A stretch of DNA of 64,000 nucleotides from Parahoeflea alexandrii (GCF_027214025.1 NZ_JAPWHB010000001.1:1-64000); one strand, 5' to 3'; shown: positions 32,247-42,488, counted from the first letter of the stretch. Translations and numbers: made by a program. Notes: generated by a model from the letters alone, not told the origin.

Positions 32247-34469
32247 ATGCCGCTGTCACCTGAAAACATGCTCAAGGCCCTGTATGACACGCTACCGGAC
32301 CCGGTGCTGGTCGTCGACGCAAGCCGTCGCATCCTGGCTGCAAATCCCGCCACGGCAGAGAAGTTCGGTTACACGGTAGACGAGCTTGTCGGGATGAATG
32401 CCGTGGGCCTTTACGCGTCCAGCAAAGATGCCGATGAAATCGGCAATGTGCTGTATCCGCTGAGCCGGGAGGTGAAGTCTGTTCACCGGCGCCTCGATCT
32501 CAGGCGCAAGGATGGCAGAATCTTTCCAAGCGAATTGACCGTCAGCCGGATCGAACTTGCGGACGGCGAAACCTTCGGATCGGTTGCTCTGGTTCGGGAT
32601 CTCAGCGAGATCTACAGGGTGCAGGAGCAACGCTTGCGGGCGGAAGCGATACTCAATACCGCACTTGATACGATCTCCGAGGGCTTTGTTGTCTATGACG
32701 ATCAGGACCGTCTGATGTTGTGCAATGACGCCTACCGGGAGATCTATTCCCTGTCTGCACCGGCCATCAAGATCGGCAACACCTTCGAATCCGTTCTACG
32801 CTACGGCCTGGAGCATGGGCAATATCCTGATGCAGGAGACACCGCTGAAGCGCAGGAGGAATGGCTTCAGCAAAGGCTCGAGAGGCACAACAACCCGGGT
32901 GAGCCATTCATCCAGCACATCAATCCGGACAGGACGATGCTGGTGGAGGAACGCATCACCGACGAAAACTTCCGGGTCGGTGTGAGAACCGATGTCACGG
33001 CGCTGAGCAAGATAAGGTCCGAGGCCGAACAGCTCGGCCTGATCATCGAAGGTGTCAAACAGGAGGTGTATCTGATCTCCGTCAAGGACGGACGGATCAT
33101 CAGCGCCAACAAGTCCGCGCGGGACAACCTTCAGTACAACATGGAAGAACTGCGGGCGCTGAATCCGCTCGACCTCAATGTTGGCCACAGTCCGATGGAG
33201 ATCGCCGAACGGATTGCTCCTATCGTTTCGGGCGAGAGCAAGGTGATCGTCACCGAGACCTGCCACCGGCGCAAGGATGGCAGCACCTATGATTGCCGGG
33301 TGCGGCTGGAAATGATGGACAATATGCCCGATCCGGTGATCCTCGCCTTTGCCGAAGACATCACAGAGCGACGCGGGATCGAGCGCGCGCTTGCCCGCAG
33401 GGAACACGAGTTCCAGACGCTGGTTCAGAATATCCCTGATTTCATCACACGGGCGAGGCCAGACACCACGCTAACCTATGTCAACGACAACTATGCTCGC
33501 TTTGTCGGTCTCCCTCCAGACAAGATGATCGGGCGGAGGTTTCTTGATTTTGTGCCCGAGGAAGAGCAGGCGGAGTTGCTCTTGCATCTCTCCAGCCTCT
33601 CACCCGAAAGGCCTCTGAAGGTCAGCGAACAGCCGATGGTGAACGGGGCGGGAGAGGGCTTCTGGTATCAGTGGTCAAATCTCATGGTGTTCGAGAATGA
33701 CGAGCCAGACGAACTGGTTTCCGTGGGACGGGACATCTCGGAGATCCGCGATGCGCAGACCAGGATCGCGAGCCAATCCCGCGCGCTCGAACTGCGCAAT
33801 GACGCGCTCGAGCAGTTCAGCGGAATCGTGTCGCATGACCTCAAGGCACCGCTTCGGCAGATACGGCTGTTTGCCGACATGATCGCCGAGGATGTAGAGG
33901 CTGGCAAGACCGACGAACTGGCAACGTTCTCGGGATATATCTCGGAACGCAGCGACTCCATGGAGCGCATGATCTCGAGCCTGCTTGCGTATTCACAGCT
34001 GGCCTATCAGCGGATCAATCCGGAAGTGGTACGGCTTTCCGATGTCGTGACCGCAGCGTGGGACAATCTTGCGGTCAATGCCGAAGAAGCCGACGCCGAG
34101 CTGGTTTCCGACGCCGACATTGCCGTGCGCGGGGATTTTCACCTGCTGACACAGCTGTTTCAGAACCTGTTTGCCAATTCGATCAAATACCACCAGGAAG
34201 GGCAGTCCGTGGCCATCCGCGTGGATGCCAAGACAGTGGAGGGTGGCGTGAAAGTTGCGGTCGAAGACAATGGTATCGGGGTCGACCCAGCCCATTCAGA
34301 ACGGATTTTCGGTGTGTTTCAACGTCTGCACCTGGATGAGAAACTCTATTCGGGCACCGGCATAGGGCTCGCGCTGTGCCGGCGTATCGCGCAGAGCCAT
34401 GACGGTGACATACAACTCGACACGTCCTTCGAGAAAGGGGCCCGCTTCATTGTTTCCCTACCTGCATAG
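32247..34469 (+). CDS. Multi-PAS sensor histidine kinase
   Basis: About 740 residues, cytosolic (no membrane segments). Four PAS-type domains: about 10-120, 140-255, 260-375 and 385-500, several with PAC-type ends (RRKDGRIFPSELTVSR, HRRKDGSTYDCRVRLE). Then HisKA with FSGIVSHDLKAPLRQIR and HATPase with NLFANSIKYHQEGQS, DNGIGV and GTGIGLALCRRI, the phytochrome-like kinase subgroup. Start ATG 32247 is chosen; a TTG at 32220 is possible. Probable partner: the response regulator before it. Ligand unknown. Confidence 0.9.
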   Translation: MPLSPENMLKALYDTLPDPVLVVDASRRILAANPATAEKFGYTVDELVGMNAVGLYASSKDADEIGNVLYPLSREVKSVHRRLDLRRKDGRIFPSELTVSRIELADGETFGSVALVRDLSEIYRVQEQRLRAEAILNTALDTISEGFVVYDDQDRLMLCNDAYREIYSLSAPAIKIGNTFESVLRYGLEHGQYPDAGDTAEAQEEWLQQRLERHNNPGEPFIQHINPDRTMLVEERITDENFRVGVRTDVTALSKIRSEAEQLGLIIEGVKQEVYLISVKDGRIISANKSARDNLQYNMEELRALNPLDLNVGHSPMEIAERIAPIVSGESKVIVTETCHRRKDGSTYDCRVRLEMMDNMPDPVILAFAEDITERRGIERALARREHEFQTLVQNIPDFITRARPDTTLTYVNDNYARFVGLPPDKMIGRRFLDFVPEEEQAELLLHLSSLSPERPLKVSEQPMVNGAGEGFWYQWSNLMVFENDEPDELVSVGRDISEIRDAQTRIASQSRALELRNDALEQFSGIVSHDLKAPLRQIRLFADMIAEDVEAGKTDELATFSGYISERSDSMERMISSLLAYSQLAYQRINPEVVRLSDVVTAAWDNLAVNAEEADAELVSDADIAVRGDFHLLTQLFQNLFANSIKYHQEGQSVAIRVDAKTVEGGVKVAVEDNGIGVDPAHSERIFGVFQRLHLDEKLYSGTGIGLALCRRIAQSHDGDIQLDTSFEKGARFIVSLPA

Positions 34470-34502
34470 CAAGGGCAGGAACAGACTTGGACTACGGAAC
34501 AA

Positions 34503-35690
34503 TCAGGCCGATTTGGCGGCCTCGAGCCCGCGCTGGATGTCGCCCAACAGGTCTTCCACATCTTCCAACCCGATCTGAAGCCGGATGACCGGACCTTCCT
34601 TGGGCGGCAGGGCAATGGTCCTGTCGGAAAGATTGGCGTGGACGGCGAGGCTTTCGTAACCACCCCAGGAATAGCCCAGGCCGAAGATTTCCAGGGCGTC
34701 GAGGAAAGCATGCGCCTTGGCCTGATGGCGGCTGGCGTCCGCCACATCCAGAACGATCGAGAAGATGCCGGAGGAGCCGCAGAAATCGCGCTTCCACAAG
34801 GCATGCCCGGGAAAGCTCTCGAGCGCCGGATGCAGAACCCTTGCGACGCCCGGCATGTCTTCCAGAGCCCGGGCAATCGTCAGAGCGCTTTCCTGATGGC
34901 GCGCCAGCCTTACTCCCATGGTGCGTAATCCGCGCAGCGTCATGTAGCTGTCGTCGGGGGCGGCACACACACCGAGCATGGTGAAGGTTTTCCAGAGCGC
35001 GGGCCAGGCCTGCTTGTTGGCCGATACCGTGCCGATCAGGATGTCGGAATGGCCTGCAGGGTACTTGGTCGCAGCATGAATGGATATGTCGACCCCGTAG
35101 TCCAATGGCTTGAAAAACAACGGCGTCGCCCAGGTGTTGTCCATCGAAACCAGCGCGCCGTGCGTGTGGGCAACTTCGGCTATGGCCGGAATGTCCTGCA
35201 TTTCGAACGTGTTGGAGCCCGGCGCTTCGGTGTGGACGAGCTTGGTGTTGGGGCGCATGAGGCTTTCGATATCAGCGCCGATGGACGGATCGTAATAGCT
35301 GGTTTCGATGCCAAATCTTGCCAGCATGCCGGCGCAGAAATTGCGGGTAGGCGCATAGACCGAATCCACTACCAGGACATGATCACCGGCGCTGAGCGCA
35401 GCCATGAACGGTACCGTCACGGCGGCGAGGCCTGAAGGTAGCGCGATGGTGCCTTCCGAGCCTTCCAGTTCATTCATGGCGGCGTTCAGGGCATCGGTCG
35501 TGGGCGTGCCATAGGTGCCGTAGGTGTATTTCTGATCACGCGACACCATGGTGGCCGAATCGGGGAAGAGCACGGTCGATGCATGCACGACAGGTGGATT
35601 GACGAAGCCGTGGAAGCTGCGCGGATCATGGCCGGAATGGGCCAGGCGCGTGTTGATTCCTGCTTTCGAAAAGTCGGTTTTCTTGCTCAT
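34503..35690 (-). CDS. metC: Cystathionine beta-lyase
   Basis: 395 residues, a PLP enzyme of the Cys/Met metabolism family. Cleaves cystathionine to homocysteine in methionine synthesis. PLP lysine in IHAATKYPAGHSD, cofactor region ALPSGLAAVTVPFMAAL, TEAPGSNTFEMQDI and DNTWATPLFFKPL. Length and the WATP segment fit MetC rather than gamma-synthase. Convergent with the PAS kinase, divergent from aapJ across a 351-bp gap that holds a candidate aap promoter and nothing else recognised. Confidence 0.93.
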   Translation of the reverse strand: MSKKTDFSKAGINTRLAHSGHDPRSFHGFVNPPVVHASTVLFPDSATMVSRDQKYTYGTYGTPTTDALNAAMNELEGSEGTIALPSGLAAVTVPFMAALSAGDHVLVVDSVYAPTRNFCAGMLARFGIETSYYDPSIGADIESLMRPNTKLVHTEAPGSNTFEMQDIPAIAEVAHTHGALVSMDNTWATPLFFKPLDYGVDISIHAATKYPAGHSDILIGTVSANKQAWPALWKTFTMLGVCAAPDDSYMTLRGLRTMGVRLARHQESALTIARALEDMPGVARVLHPALESFPGHALWKRDFCGSSGIFSIVLDVADASRHQAKAHAFLDALEIFGLGYSWGGYESLAVHANLSDRTIALPPKEGPVIRLQIGLEDVEDLLGDIQRGLEAAKSA

Positions 35691-35915
35691 GCCGGATCCG
35701 CGTTGTGAAATTAAATCATGGCGATTGCCGTTCGGATCGAAGGTCTAACGCGACTTGGGTGCGACCACAAGCGTGCCAGCGTCACCGGCGCCTCAGGTGT
35801 AAAATTGTCCTGGATCTATATTTGAATAGTACGCCAGAGCGGAATAGAGCCGGGAGGATCAAGTCAGTTTTGTGATGCGAAACGGTTGATTTGACAATTT
35901 TAGAGAAAGTGAGAC

Positions 35916-35947
35916 TTGACCCATGACTGATTTCGGCATGGTATAAA
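35916..35947 (+). promoter_or_regulatory. Candidate aapJ promoter
   Basis: TTGACC (35916-35921) and GGTATAAA (35940-35947) with 18-20 bp between them lie about 95 bp before the aapJ start. A second TTGACA is at 35891. Spacing is longer than ideal. Confidence 0.4.
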
Positions 35948-36041
35948 GGGGCGCAAGGAGATACGGGCAGAGGGCATAAAAATGGCTCCTGTCGCTTTTG
36001 CCGCACCCAAAACAGGGCAACAGAAAAAAAGGTTGTATCAA

Positions 36042-37064
36042 ATGAACAATAAGATTTTGTCGGCTGTCGTTGGCATCACGGCCGTTGCTGGCCTGGGAGC
36101 CACGGCTGCTTCCGCTGCAACGCTGGATGATGTCAAGGCAAAGGGATTCGTCCAGTGCGGCGTGTCCACCGGCCTCGCCGGCTTCTCCGCTCCGAACGAC
36201 GCAGGTGATTGGTCGGGTCTCGATGTAGATCTCTGCCGTGGTGTTGCCGCGGCAGTATTCGGCGATGCAAAGGCTGTAAAATACAGCCCGCTTTCGGCCA
36301 AGGAGCGTTTCACCGCGCTTCAGTCGGGTGAAATTGATGTGCTTTCGCGCAACACCACCTGGACCATGAGCCGTGATACCCAGCTGGGTCTCAACTTTGC
36401 CGGCGTCAACTACTACGACGGTCAAGGCTTCATGGTGCGCAAGTCGCTCGGCGTGAACTCCGCTTTGCAGCTGTCTGGCGCTTCGGTCTGCGTGCAGACC
36501 GGCACCACCACCGAGCTGAACCTCACCGACTACTTCAAGGCCAACGGCATGACCTACAATCCGGTCGTGTTCGAAAAGCTTGAGGAAGTGAATGCGGCCT
36601 ACGACGCCAACCGTTGCGACGTTTACACCACCGACCAGTCGGGCCTGTATTCGATCCGTCTCGGCCTGTCGGCTCCGGATGAGCACATGGTTCTGCCTGA
36701 AGTGATTTCGAAGGAGCCCCTGGGACCTGTGGTCCGCCAGGGCGACGACCAGTGGTTCTCGATCGTAAAGTGGGTTCACTTCGCGATGCTCAACGCCGAA
36801 GAAATGGGCGTGACCTCTGCCAATGCTGATGAAATGCTCGGTTCTACCGACCCGAACGTGATGCGTCTGCTCGGCAAGGAAGGCACTTTCGGCGAAGCCA
36901 TCGGTCTGGGCAATGATTGGGCCTACAATGTGATCAAGCAGGTCGGCAACTACGGCGAAGTGTTTGAACGCAATGTTGGTGCATCGACCCCGCTCGCAAT
37001 TGGCCGTGGCGTGAACGCGCTGTGGTCGAAGGGTGGCCTGCAGTACGCACCGCCGCTTCGCTAA
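36042..37064 (+). CDS. aapJ: General L-amino acid ABC transporter, periplasmic binding protein
   Basis: 340 residues. Signal peptide MNNKILSAVVGITAVAGLGATAASA, then mature start ATLDDVKAKGFVQCGVSTGL typical of AapJ. Solute-binding fold with SARERF-like KERFTALQSGEIDVLSRNTT. Binds a broad range of L-amino acids. The frame extends to 35982, but the signal peptide fixes ATG 36042. First gene of aapJQMP. A hairpin terminator behind it should make it more abundant than the membrane parts. Confidence 0.96.
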   Translation: MNNKILSAVVGITAVAGLGATAASAATLDDVKAKGFVQCGVSTGLAGFSAPNDAGDWSGLDVDLCRGVAAAVFGDAKAVKYSPLSAKERFTALQSGEIDVLSRNTTWTMSRDTQLGLNFAGVNYYDGQGFMVRKSLGVNSALQLSGASVCVQTGTTTELNLTDYFKANGMTYNPVVFEKLEEVNAAYDANRCDVYTTDQSGLYSIRLGLSAPDEHMVLPEVISKEPLGPVVRQGDDQWFSIVKWVHFAMLNAEEMGVTSANADEMLGSTDPNVMRLLGKEGTFGEAIGLGNDWAYNVIKQVGNYGEVFERNVGASTPLAIGRGVNALWSKGGLQYAPPLR

Positions 37065-37081
37065 GCTCTGATACTGATGAA

Positions 37082-37108
37082 GCGGGCTCCATTCGGGGCC
37101 CGCTTTTT
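37082..37108 (+). terminator. Hairpin terminator between aapJ and aapQ
   Basis: GCGGGCTCC (37082-37090) pairs with GGGGCCCGC (37095-37103) around ATTC, followed by TTTTT. Partial termination here is a common way to lower permease expression relative to the binding protein. Confidence 0.85.
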
Positions 37109-37205
37109 CCGGTCGCTTGAGGCGCACCGCAAAAGCCTGACGCAACGACGACAGGTTATCTAATGATCCGGCCAGAAGGTCCGGACAACAGAGTTGGGGA
37201 CAGAC

Positions 37206-38414
37206 ATGGCTCATCAGGAAGGCGTCACAGCTGACGCTGGCGATTCCAGTCGCGTATCGTTGATGAATGACCCGAAGGCGCGCGGCCTGGTTTTCCAGGC
37301 ATTGCTGATCATCGCCGTCATCTATTTGGTTTACTCGGGCGTCACCAACGCCATCGACAATCTGGCGCGGGCAGGGATCGCTTCCGGCCTCGGCTTTTTT
37401 GGTGAACGTGCCGGTTTTGACATCGGCCAGTCCTTCATTCCCTACACCAACGACAGCACCTATCTGCGGGCGTTTTTCGTCGGCCTGCTGAACACGATGG
37501 TCGTGGCTTTTATCGGCATCTTCTTCGCCACGCTGATCGGTTTTGTCGTCGGGCTCGCGAGACTTTCGAAGAACTATCTGGTGCAGAAATTCGCGACGGT
37601 CTACGTCGAGACGCTAAGGAACATCCCCCTGCTGCTGCAGCTGCTGTTCTGGTACAAGGCGGTGCTTTCGATCCTGCCATCGCCGAGAGCCGGCGGCCTC
37701 GAGCCGGGTGCGGAAGTCGTGTTCAATCTGAACAATCGCGGTCTGTACATGCCGCGCATCGTACCGGAAGGCGGCGCCCAGCTGATCCTTTATGCATTCA
37801 TCGTCGCGGTGGTCGCCTGGATCCTTATCGGCCGCTGGGCAAAGAAGCGCCAGATGGCCACCGGCCAGCAGTTTCCCGTGTTCCTGACCGGACTGGGTCT
37901 CTTCATCTTCCTGCCGCTGATCACCTATCTGGTTACAGGCATGCCGCTGTCGCTTGAATATGCAAGCCTGCAGGGATTCAACATGGTCGGCGGCTGGGTG
38001 ATTCAGCCGGAGTTCATGGCATTGCTGCTGGGGTTGTCGCTTTATACGGCCTCGTTCATCGCCGAGATTGTCCGTGCCGGCATCCTTGCGGTTTCGCATG
38101 GGCAGTCCGAAGCGGCTTTCGCGCTGGGGCTCAGGCCAAACCTCACCAGCCGCCTGGTGGTGGTGCCGCAGGCGATGCGGGTCATCATTCCGCCGCTCAC
38201 CAGCCAGTATCTTAACCTGACCAAGAACTCGTCCCTGGCGGTCGCGATCGGGTATCCGGATCTGGTCTCCATCTTCGGCGGCACCGTGCTGAACCAGACA
38301 GGTCAGGCCGTCGAGGTGATCTCTATCACCATGCTGGTCTATCTCACCCTTTCCCTGCTGACATCGGCATTCATGAACTGGTTTAATTCCAGTGTCGCAT
38401 TGGTGGAGCGCTGA
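37206..38414 (+). CDS. aapQ: General L-amino acid ABC transporter permease
   Basis: 402 residues, inner-membrane permease of the polar amino acid type. The N-terminal region is extended, with transmembrane segments before the conserved part, and the permease EAA loop is near EAAFALGLRPNLTSRLVVVPQA. The segment NIPLLLQLLFWYKAV matches AapQ. ATG 37206 has GGGGA upstream. Pairs with AapM 3 bp downstream to form the channel. About eight membrane segments. Confidence 0.95.
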   Translation: MAHQEGVTADAGDSSRVSLMNDPKARGLVFQALLIIAVIYLVYSGVTNAIDNLARAGIASGLGFFGERAGFDIGQSFIPYTNDSTYLRAFFVGLLNTMVVAFIGIFFATLIGFVVGLARLSKNYLVQKFATVYVETLRNIPLLLQLLFWYKAVLSILPSPRAGGLEPGAEVVFNLNNRGLYMPRIVPEGGAQLILYAFIVAVVAWILIGRWAKKRQMATGQQFPVFLTGLGLFIFLPLITYLVTGMPLSLEYASLQGFNMVGGWVIQPEFMALLLGLSLYTASFIAEIVRAGILAVSHGQSEAAFALGLRPNLTSRLVVVPQAMRVIIPPLTSQYLNLTKNSSLAVAIGYPDLVSIFGGTVLNQTGQAVEVISITMLVYLTLSLLTSAFMNWFNSSVALVER

Positions 38415-38417
38415 GCC

Positions 38418-39551
38418 ATGGCTACTCATCCGACTTCAATTGCCTATGTCCGCACCGAGGAAAGCCCGGCGACTGCGCCTCCGGTCCTAACCGGCGGTGT
38501 CGCCGGGTGGCTCAAGGAAAACCTGTTCGCAACGCCGCGTGACACGGTCCTGACCATTCTGACATTCCTGTTTCTGCTCTGGATCGTTCCACCGATCATC
38601 GACTGGGCCTTTATCAGCGCCGTCTGGACCGGTGAAAGCCGGGAGGCCTGTATTGCGCCGGGCACCGGCGCCTGTTGGGCCTTCGTCGAGGCCAAGTTCG
38701 GACAGTTCATCTACGGGCGCTATCCGATTGAGGAGCGCTGGCGGGTCAACCTCTCGGGGTTGCTGCTGATTGCCGGCTTGGTGCCGATCGCCATTCCTTC
38801 GGTGCCGTACAAGCGCGAGAATGCGCTTTACCTGCTGGTCGTCTTTCCGGTGCTGGCGTTCATTCTGCTGACGGGACAACTCGGGCTGGAACCGGTCGAG
38901 ACGCCGCTCTGGGGCGGGTTGCTGGTGACGCTGGTTGTTGCCATCGTCGGCATCGTGGTCTCGTTTCCGCTCGGGATCCTGCTGGCGCTGGGGCGCCGGT
39001 CCGAGATGCCGATCGTCAAGATGTTCAGCGTCATCTTCATCGAGTTCTGGCGCGGGGTGCCGCTTATCACGGTGTTGTTCATGTCCTCGGTGATGTTGCC
39101 GCTGTTCCTTCCCGACGGCGTCTCTTTCGACAAGCTGCTCAGGGCACTGATCGGCGTGGCGCTGTTCTCCTCGGCCTACATGGCCGAAGTGATCCGCGGC
39201 GGATTGCAGGCCATTCCCAAGGGCCAGTATGAGGCGGCCAACGCCATGGCGCTGACGTTCTGGCAAGGCACGCGGCTGGTGATCATGCCGCAGGCGCTGA
39301 AGCTGGTGATCCCGGGCATCGTCAACACCTTCATCGGCCTGTTCAAGGACACCAGCCTGGTGCTGATCATCGGCTTGTTCGATCTGCTCGGGATCGTTCA
39401 GCAGAACATGAACGACCAGAACTGGATTTCACCCGCAACGCCGGCGACCGGCTTCGTCTTCGCCGCGTTTGTCTTCTTCATCTTCTGCTTCAGCATGTCG
39501 CGCTATTCCGCCTATATGGAACGGCGTCTCGACACTGGCCACAAACGATAA
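38418..39551 (+). CDS. aapM: General L-amino acid ABC transporter permease
   Basis: 377 residues. Features: [20 protein letters not shown] near the N-terminus, an inserted periplasmic loop with two cysteines (CIAPGTGAC), [19 protein letters not shown] and the EAA-type loop [20 protein letters not shown], which touches the ATPase. Follows aapQ by 3 bp and precedes aapP by 14 bp. Second channel subunit of the general amino acid transporter. Confidence 0.96.
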   Translation: MATHPTSIAYVRTEESPATAPPVLTGGVAGWLKENLFATPRDTVLTILTFLFLLWIVPPIIDWAFISAVWTGESREACIAPGTGACWAFVEAKFGQFIYGRYPIEERWRVNLSGLLLIAGLVPIAIPSVPYKRENALYLLVVFPVLAFILLTGQLGLEPVETPLWGGLLVTLVVAIVGIVVSFPLGILLALGRRSEMPIVKMFSVIFIEFWRGVPLITVLFMSSVMLPLFLPDGVSFDKLLRALIGVALFSSAYMAEVIRGGLQAIPKGQYEAANAMALTFWQGTRLVIMPQALKLVIPGIVNTFIGLFKDTSLVLIIGLFDLLGIVQQNMNDQNWISPATPATGFVFAAFVFFIFCFSMSRYSAYMERRLDTGHKR

Positions 39552-39565
39552 AAGGGAACACAACC

Positions 39566-40363
39566 ATGGCTGACAGTAACGCAGCAGCAAAAGAAGGCGC
39601 CGGTCCTTCGAAAATGACCGTTTCGGAAACCGATGTGGCCATCGAGCTCATCGGCATGAACAAGTGGTATGGCGAGTTCCACGTTCTCCGCGACATCAAC
39701 CTCAAGGTCATGCGCGGCGAGCGGATCGTCATCGCCGGACCTTCCGGTTCAGGCAAATCGACCATGATCCGCTGCATCAACCGGCTGGAAGAGCACCAGA
39801 AGGGCAAGATCATTGTCGACGGCATCGAGCTGACCAACGATCTGAAGAAGATCGACGAGGTTCGCCGCGAAGTCGGCATGGTGTTCCAGCACTTCAACCT
39901 GTTCCCGCACCTGACCATCCTCGAGAACTGCACGCTAGCGCCGATCTGGGTGCGCAAGATGCCGAAGAAGAAGGCCGAGGAAATCGCCATGCACTACCTG
40001 GAGCGGGTGAAGATCCCGGAACAGGCCAACAAGTATCCCGGCCAGCTATCCGGCGGTCAGCAGCAGCGCGTGGCGATTGCCCGCTCTCTATGCATGAACC
40101 CGCGCATCATGCTGTTTGACGAGCCGACTTCGGCGCTCGATCCGGAAATGATCAAGGAAGTGCTCGACACCATGGTGGGTCTCGCCGAGGAAGGCATGAC
40201 CATGCTGTGCGTCACCCACGAAATGGGTTTCGCGCGCCAGGTCGCCAACCGCGTGATCTTCATGGACCAGGGCCAGATAGTCGAGCAGAACGAGCCGGGC
40301 GAGTTCTTCGACAACCCGCAGCACGAGCGCACCAAGCTGTTCCTGAGCCAGATTCTGCACTAG
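39566..40363 (+). CDS. aapP: General L-amino acid ABC transporter ATP-binding protein
   Basis: 265 residues with all ATPase motifs: Walker [11 protein letters not shown]-loop region [12 protein letters not shown], signature [15 protein letters not shown], Walker [15 protein letters not shown] and the H-loop VTHEMGF. Peripheral on the inner membrane. Start ATG 39566 with AAGGGAA upstream; later in-frame ATGs (39614, 39656) would remove only the unconserved N-terminus. Last gene of the operon. Confidence 0.97.
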   Translation: MADSNAAAKEGAGPSKMTVSETDVAIELIGMNKWYGEFHVLRDINLKVMRGERIVIAGPSGSGKSTMIRCINRLEEHQKGKIIVDGIELTNDLKKIDEVRREVGMVFQHFNLFPHLTILENCTLAPIWVRKMPKKKAEEIAMHYLERVKIPEQANKYPGQLSGGQQQRVAIARSLCMNPRIMLFDEPTSALDPEMIKEVLDTMVGLAEEGMTMLCVTHEMGFARQVANRVIFMDQGQIVEQNEPGEFFDNPQHERTKLFLSQILH

Positions 40364-40433
40364 GGCCAGATCCTGCAGTAGGGAATGGCACGGTACGGGC
40401 GCAGAGGCGGCCGGCAGTTTCGAAAAAAAGCCA

Positions 40434-40468
40434 ACGGGTTCCGGATCGATGGTCCGGGGCCCGTTTTT
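40434..40468 (+). terminator. Terminator after aapP
   Basis: ACGGG and CCGGA (40434-40445) pair with TCCGG and CCCGT (40453-40464), followed by TTTTT. A two-part stem with a small bulge. Confidence 0.75.
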
Positions 40469-40544
40469 CATTTGCGCGGCCTGATTCAAAGATGCGTACG
40501 ACAGTCTGCATCGCCACGACCTGATGGTCGTGGGGTGCGGTCCG

Positions 40545-41720
40545 TTACAGCCCGTTTGCGCGGTAGCCGTATAGCCAGTCGAGTTCGGCTGCCAGGCTCT
40601 CGGGGCTCTTGAGCGCCAGAACCAGATCGCGGCCGAGGCGAATCGGACCGCGTGCGTGATAGGCGAACTGGTTGAAGGCGCCCCGCGACCGGGCGCGGCC
40701 AATTCGGGCGCGGCGGTTGGTCACGTAGGCTTCGAGCGTTGACGCGAGATCTCCGGGCGCCCGGGCACAAGCCTGAGCGAGCTCGAAGCCGTCCTCGATG
40801 GCCATAGCCGCGCCCTGGGCAGCAAACGGCGTCATGGCGTGGGCGGCATCGCCGACCAGCACCGGCCCGCCGGCGGCGTGCCAGCGGCCGTCGGGGACTT
40901 CGAACAAAGGCCACCAGGTCATTTCCGGCGCCTGCCGGAGAATGGAGACAAGATCCGGGTGCCAGTCGGAAAAGGCGGAGAGCAATTCCATACGCGCTGC
41001 CGGGTTTTCCCGTTCGGCCCAGGTCTTGCCGGGATCCGATCCGCGGGTGATCGCAACGATGTTGATCGTCTTGCCCTGTTCGAGCGGATAGGCGACCAGG
41101 TGAGTTCTTGGTCCAAGGAACGCGGTCACGTTGGTCGGGTTGAGAGCCCGGCGCGTCTCCTCGGTCTTCACCTTGAAGCGCCAGGCGACCTGGCCGGAGA
41201 ACCGTGGGGAAGAAGCGCCGGGAACCAGTCTGCGGACTTCAGACCAGACGCCGTCGGCGCCGATGACGAGGTCGGGGCGGGAAAGTCCCAGCCGGTCCGG
41301 CAGCCCGGCGATTTCGGACGATGTGGCGCGCTGATCGAGATGCAGACGGCAACGCGGATGAGCGAGTACGGCGTCAAGCAGCATGGTCTGGAGATCGGCG
41401 CGATGCATGACGCCGTAGGGTGCGCCCCACCTGTCGGCGGCGAAGGCGCCGCAGGGGACGTGGGTGATCTTGCGGAGCGACCGGCCCGAAGCCAGAACGA
41501 TTTCATGCGGCGTGATCATGGCCTGACGCAATGCATCGCCGAGACCGAGCGCGATCAGGATGCGGCTGGCGTTCGGGGAAACCTGCAGGCCGGCGCCGAC
41601 CTCGCTGAGGCTTGGCGCCTGTTCGACAATGTCGACGTCGTCACCGTTGCGGGCGAAGGCGAGAGCGGTTGTCAGTCCGCCAATGCCGGCGCCGATGATG
41701 AGAATGGTACGGGCTGTCAC
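40545..41720 (-). CDS. FAD-dependent aromatic monooxygenase
   Basis: 391 residues of the salicylate/3-hydroxybenzoate hydroxylase group. FAD motifs: IIGAGIGGLTTALAFARNG near the N-terminus, the DG motif DLVIGADGVWSEVRR and GD motif GPVLVGDAAHAMTPFAAQG. Cytosolic, uses NAD(P)H. The aromatic substrate cannot be read from sequence. The neighbours do not form a degradation cluster, so a housekeeping or secondary role is possible. Followed after 33 bp upstream-side by the zinc-finger gene on the same strand. Confidence 0.88.
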   Translation of the reverse strand: MTARTILIIGAGIGGLTTALAFARNGDDVDIVEQAPSLSEVGAGLQVSPNASRILIALGLGDALRQAMITPHEIVLASGRSLRKITHVPCGAFAADRWGAPYGVMHRADLQTMLLDAVLAHPRCRLHLDQRATSSEIAGLPDRLGLSRPDLVIGADGVWSEVRRLVPGASSPRFSGQVAWRFKVKTEETRRALNPTNVTAFLGPRTHLVAYPLEQGKTINIVAITRGSDPGKTWAERENPAARMELLSAFSDWHPDLVSILRQAPEMTWWPLFEVPDGRWHAAGGPVLVGDAAHAMTPFAAQGAAMAIEDGFELAQACARAPGDLASTLEAYVTNRRARIGRARSRGAFNQFAYHARGPIRLGRDLVLALKSPESLAAELDWLYGYRANGL

Positions 41721-41753
41721 TCAGCCCTCCTGGAGCTGCCGCAGGAATGGCCC

Positions 41754-41999
41754 TCAGGCTGCCTGGTAAGCCCAGGAGCATCCGGCAGGGACGGTTTCAT
41801 CCCCATGCAAGGCCGGATTGTACTTGTAGAGCGTCGAGCAATAGGGGCAGACCTTTTCACTGTCCGCGCCCATGTCGAGAAACTCATGCGGATGGTCGAA
41901 GGGAGGATTGGCGCCCACGCACATGAATTCCTTGACGCCGATCTCGATTGCGGCGTGCCCTGCATCATTCTGGAAATGCGGGATTTTGTGGTCAGCCAT
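41754..41999 (-). CDS. Zinc-finger protein, NDUFS6-like (zf-CHCC)
   Basis: 81 residues. Zinc ligands of the CHCC type: Cys in KEFMCVGANPPFDHPHEF, His in DHPH, and VCPYCSTLYKY. The mitochondrial homologue is the NDUFS6 (13-kDa) subunit needed for assembly of complex I, so this is likely a complex I accessory, in line with the NDUFS4-like gene at 30441. Free-standing bacterial copies are common in alphaproteobacteria. ATG 41999. Confidence 0.87.
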   Translation of the reverse strand: MADHKIPHFQNDAGHAAIEIGVKEFMCVGANPPFDHPHEFLDMGADSEKVCPYCSTLYKYNPALHGDETVPAGCSWAYQAA

Positions 42000-42149
42000 G
42001 CATCTCTCCGTCGTGGCGTATTCGATTTCGGGCGGACCTTATACGCTGGCCCAGCAAAAGTGTAGCCGGTATTTGAACGTTGCGCTGATACTTGTGGCCG
42101 CGACACTCGCACCGCAAGACTGGAACATTTGCATCGCGGCGGGATTGGG

Positions 42150-42465
42150 CTAGAACCAATCATCTTTAGATGGAATCGTTTGGACGCCGGGATTTCGTGA
42201 TCTGGCTAGGAGCGGGAGGCGACGCGGCGCGAGCGCCGTTAGCCTCGCGCGACGCAGTCCAGAGCGCGAAAGATCAAGTCCAGACGATTGCGATGGATCT
42301 TACTTTTCGGCCAGCCTCCCGGGTTCGCCAGGCTTGGACGTCTTTTCCGCGCCAGCGTCGTCAAAATCCTCGCACGATGCGCTGCATCGCGCTTGCGGTT
42401 TTTCCTAGCTGGCACGAAAAATCCTGTCCACCAAACCGCTTCCAGCTAAAGATGATTGGTTCTAG
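42150..42465. mobile_element. 316-bp MITE-like element with 34-35 bp inverted ends
   Basis: The left end begins CTAGAACCAATCATCTTTAG (42150-42169) and the right end is its complement, CTAAAGATGATTGGTTCTAG (42446-42465). The inverted match continues inward with few differences to 42183 and 42431. No open frame of note lies inside; the interior holds GC-rich inverted sequences (around 42230). This is the form of a non-autonomous transposable repeat, or of a structured repeat RNA. It ends 23 bp before the hydrolase ATG. CTAG at both borders may include the target site. Confidence 0.75.
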
Positions 42466-42488
42466 GTAGTGGTGGAAAGGGGTTTCAC

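Noticed and set aside
35859-37214. 451-codon minus-strand frame over aapJ
   Set aside because: Shadow of aapJ, which has a signal peptide and conserved sequence on the plus strand.
40839-42065. 408-codon plus-strand frame over the monooxygenase gene
   Set aside because: The minus-strand FAD monooxygenase has all family motifs. The opposite product has none.
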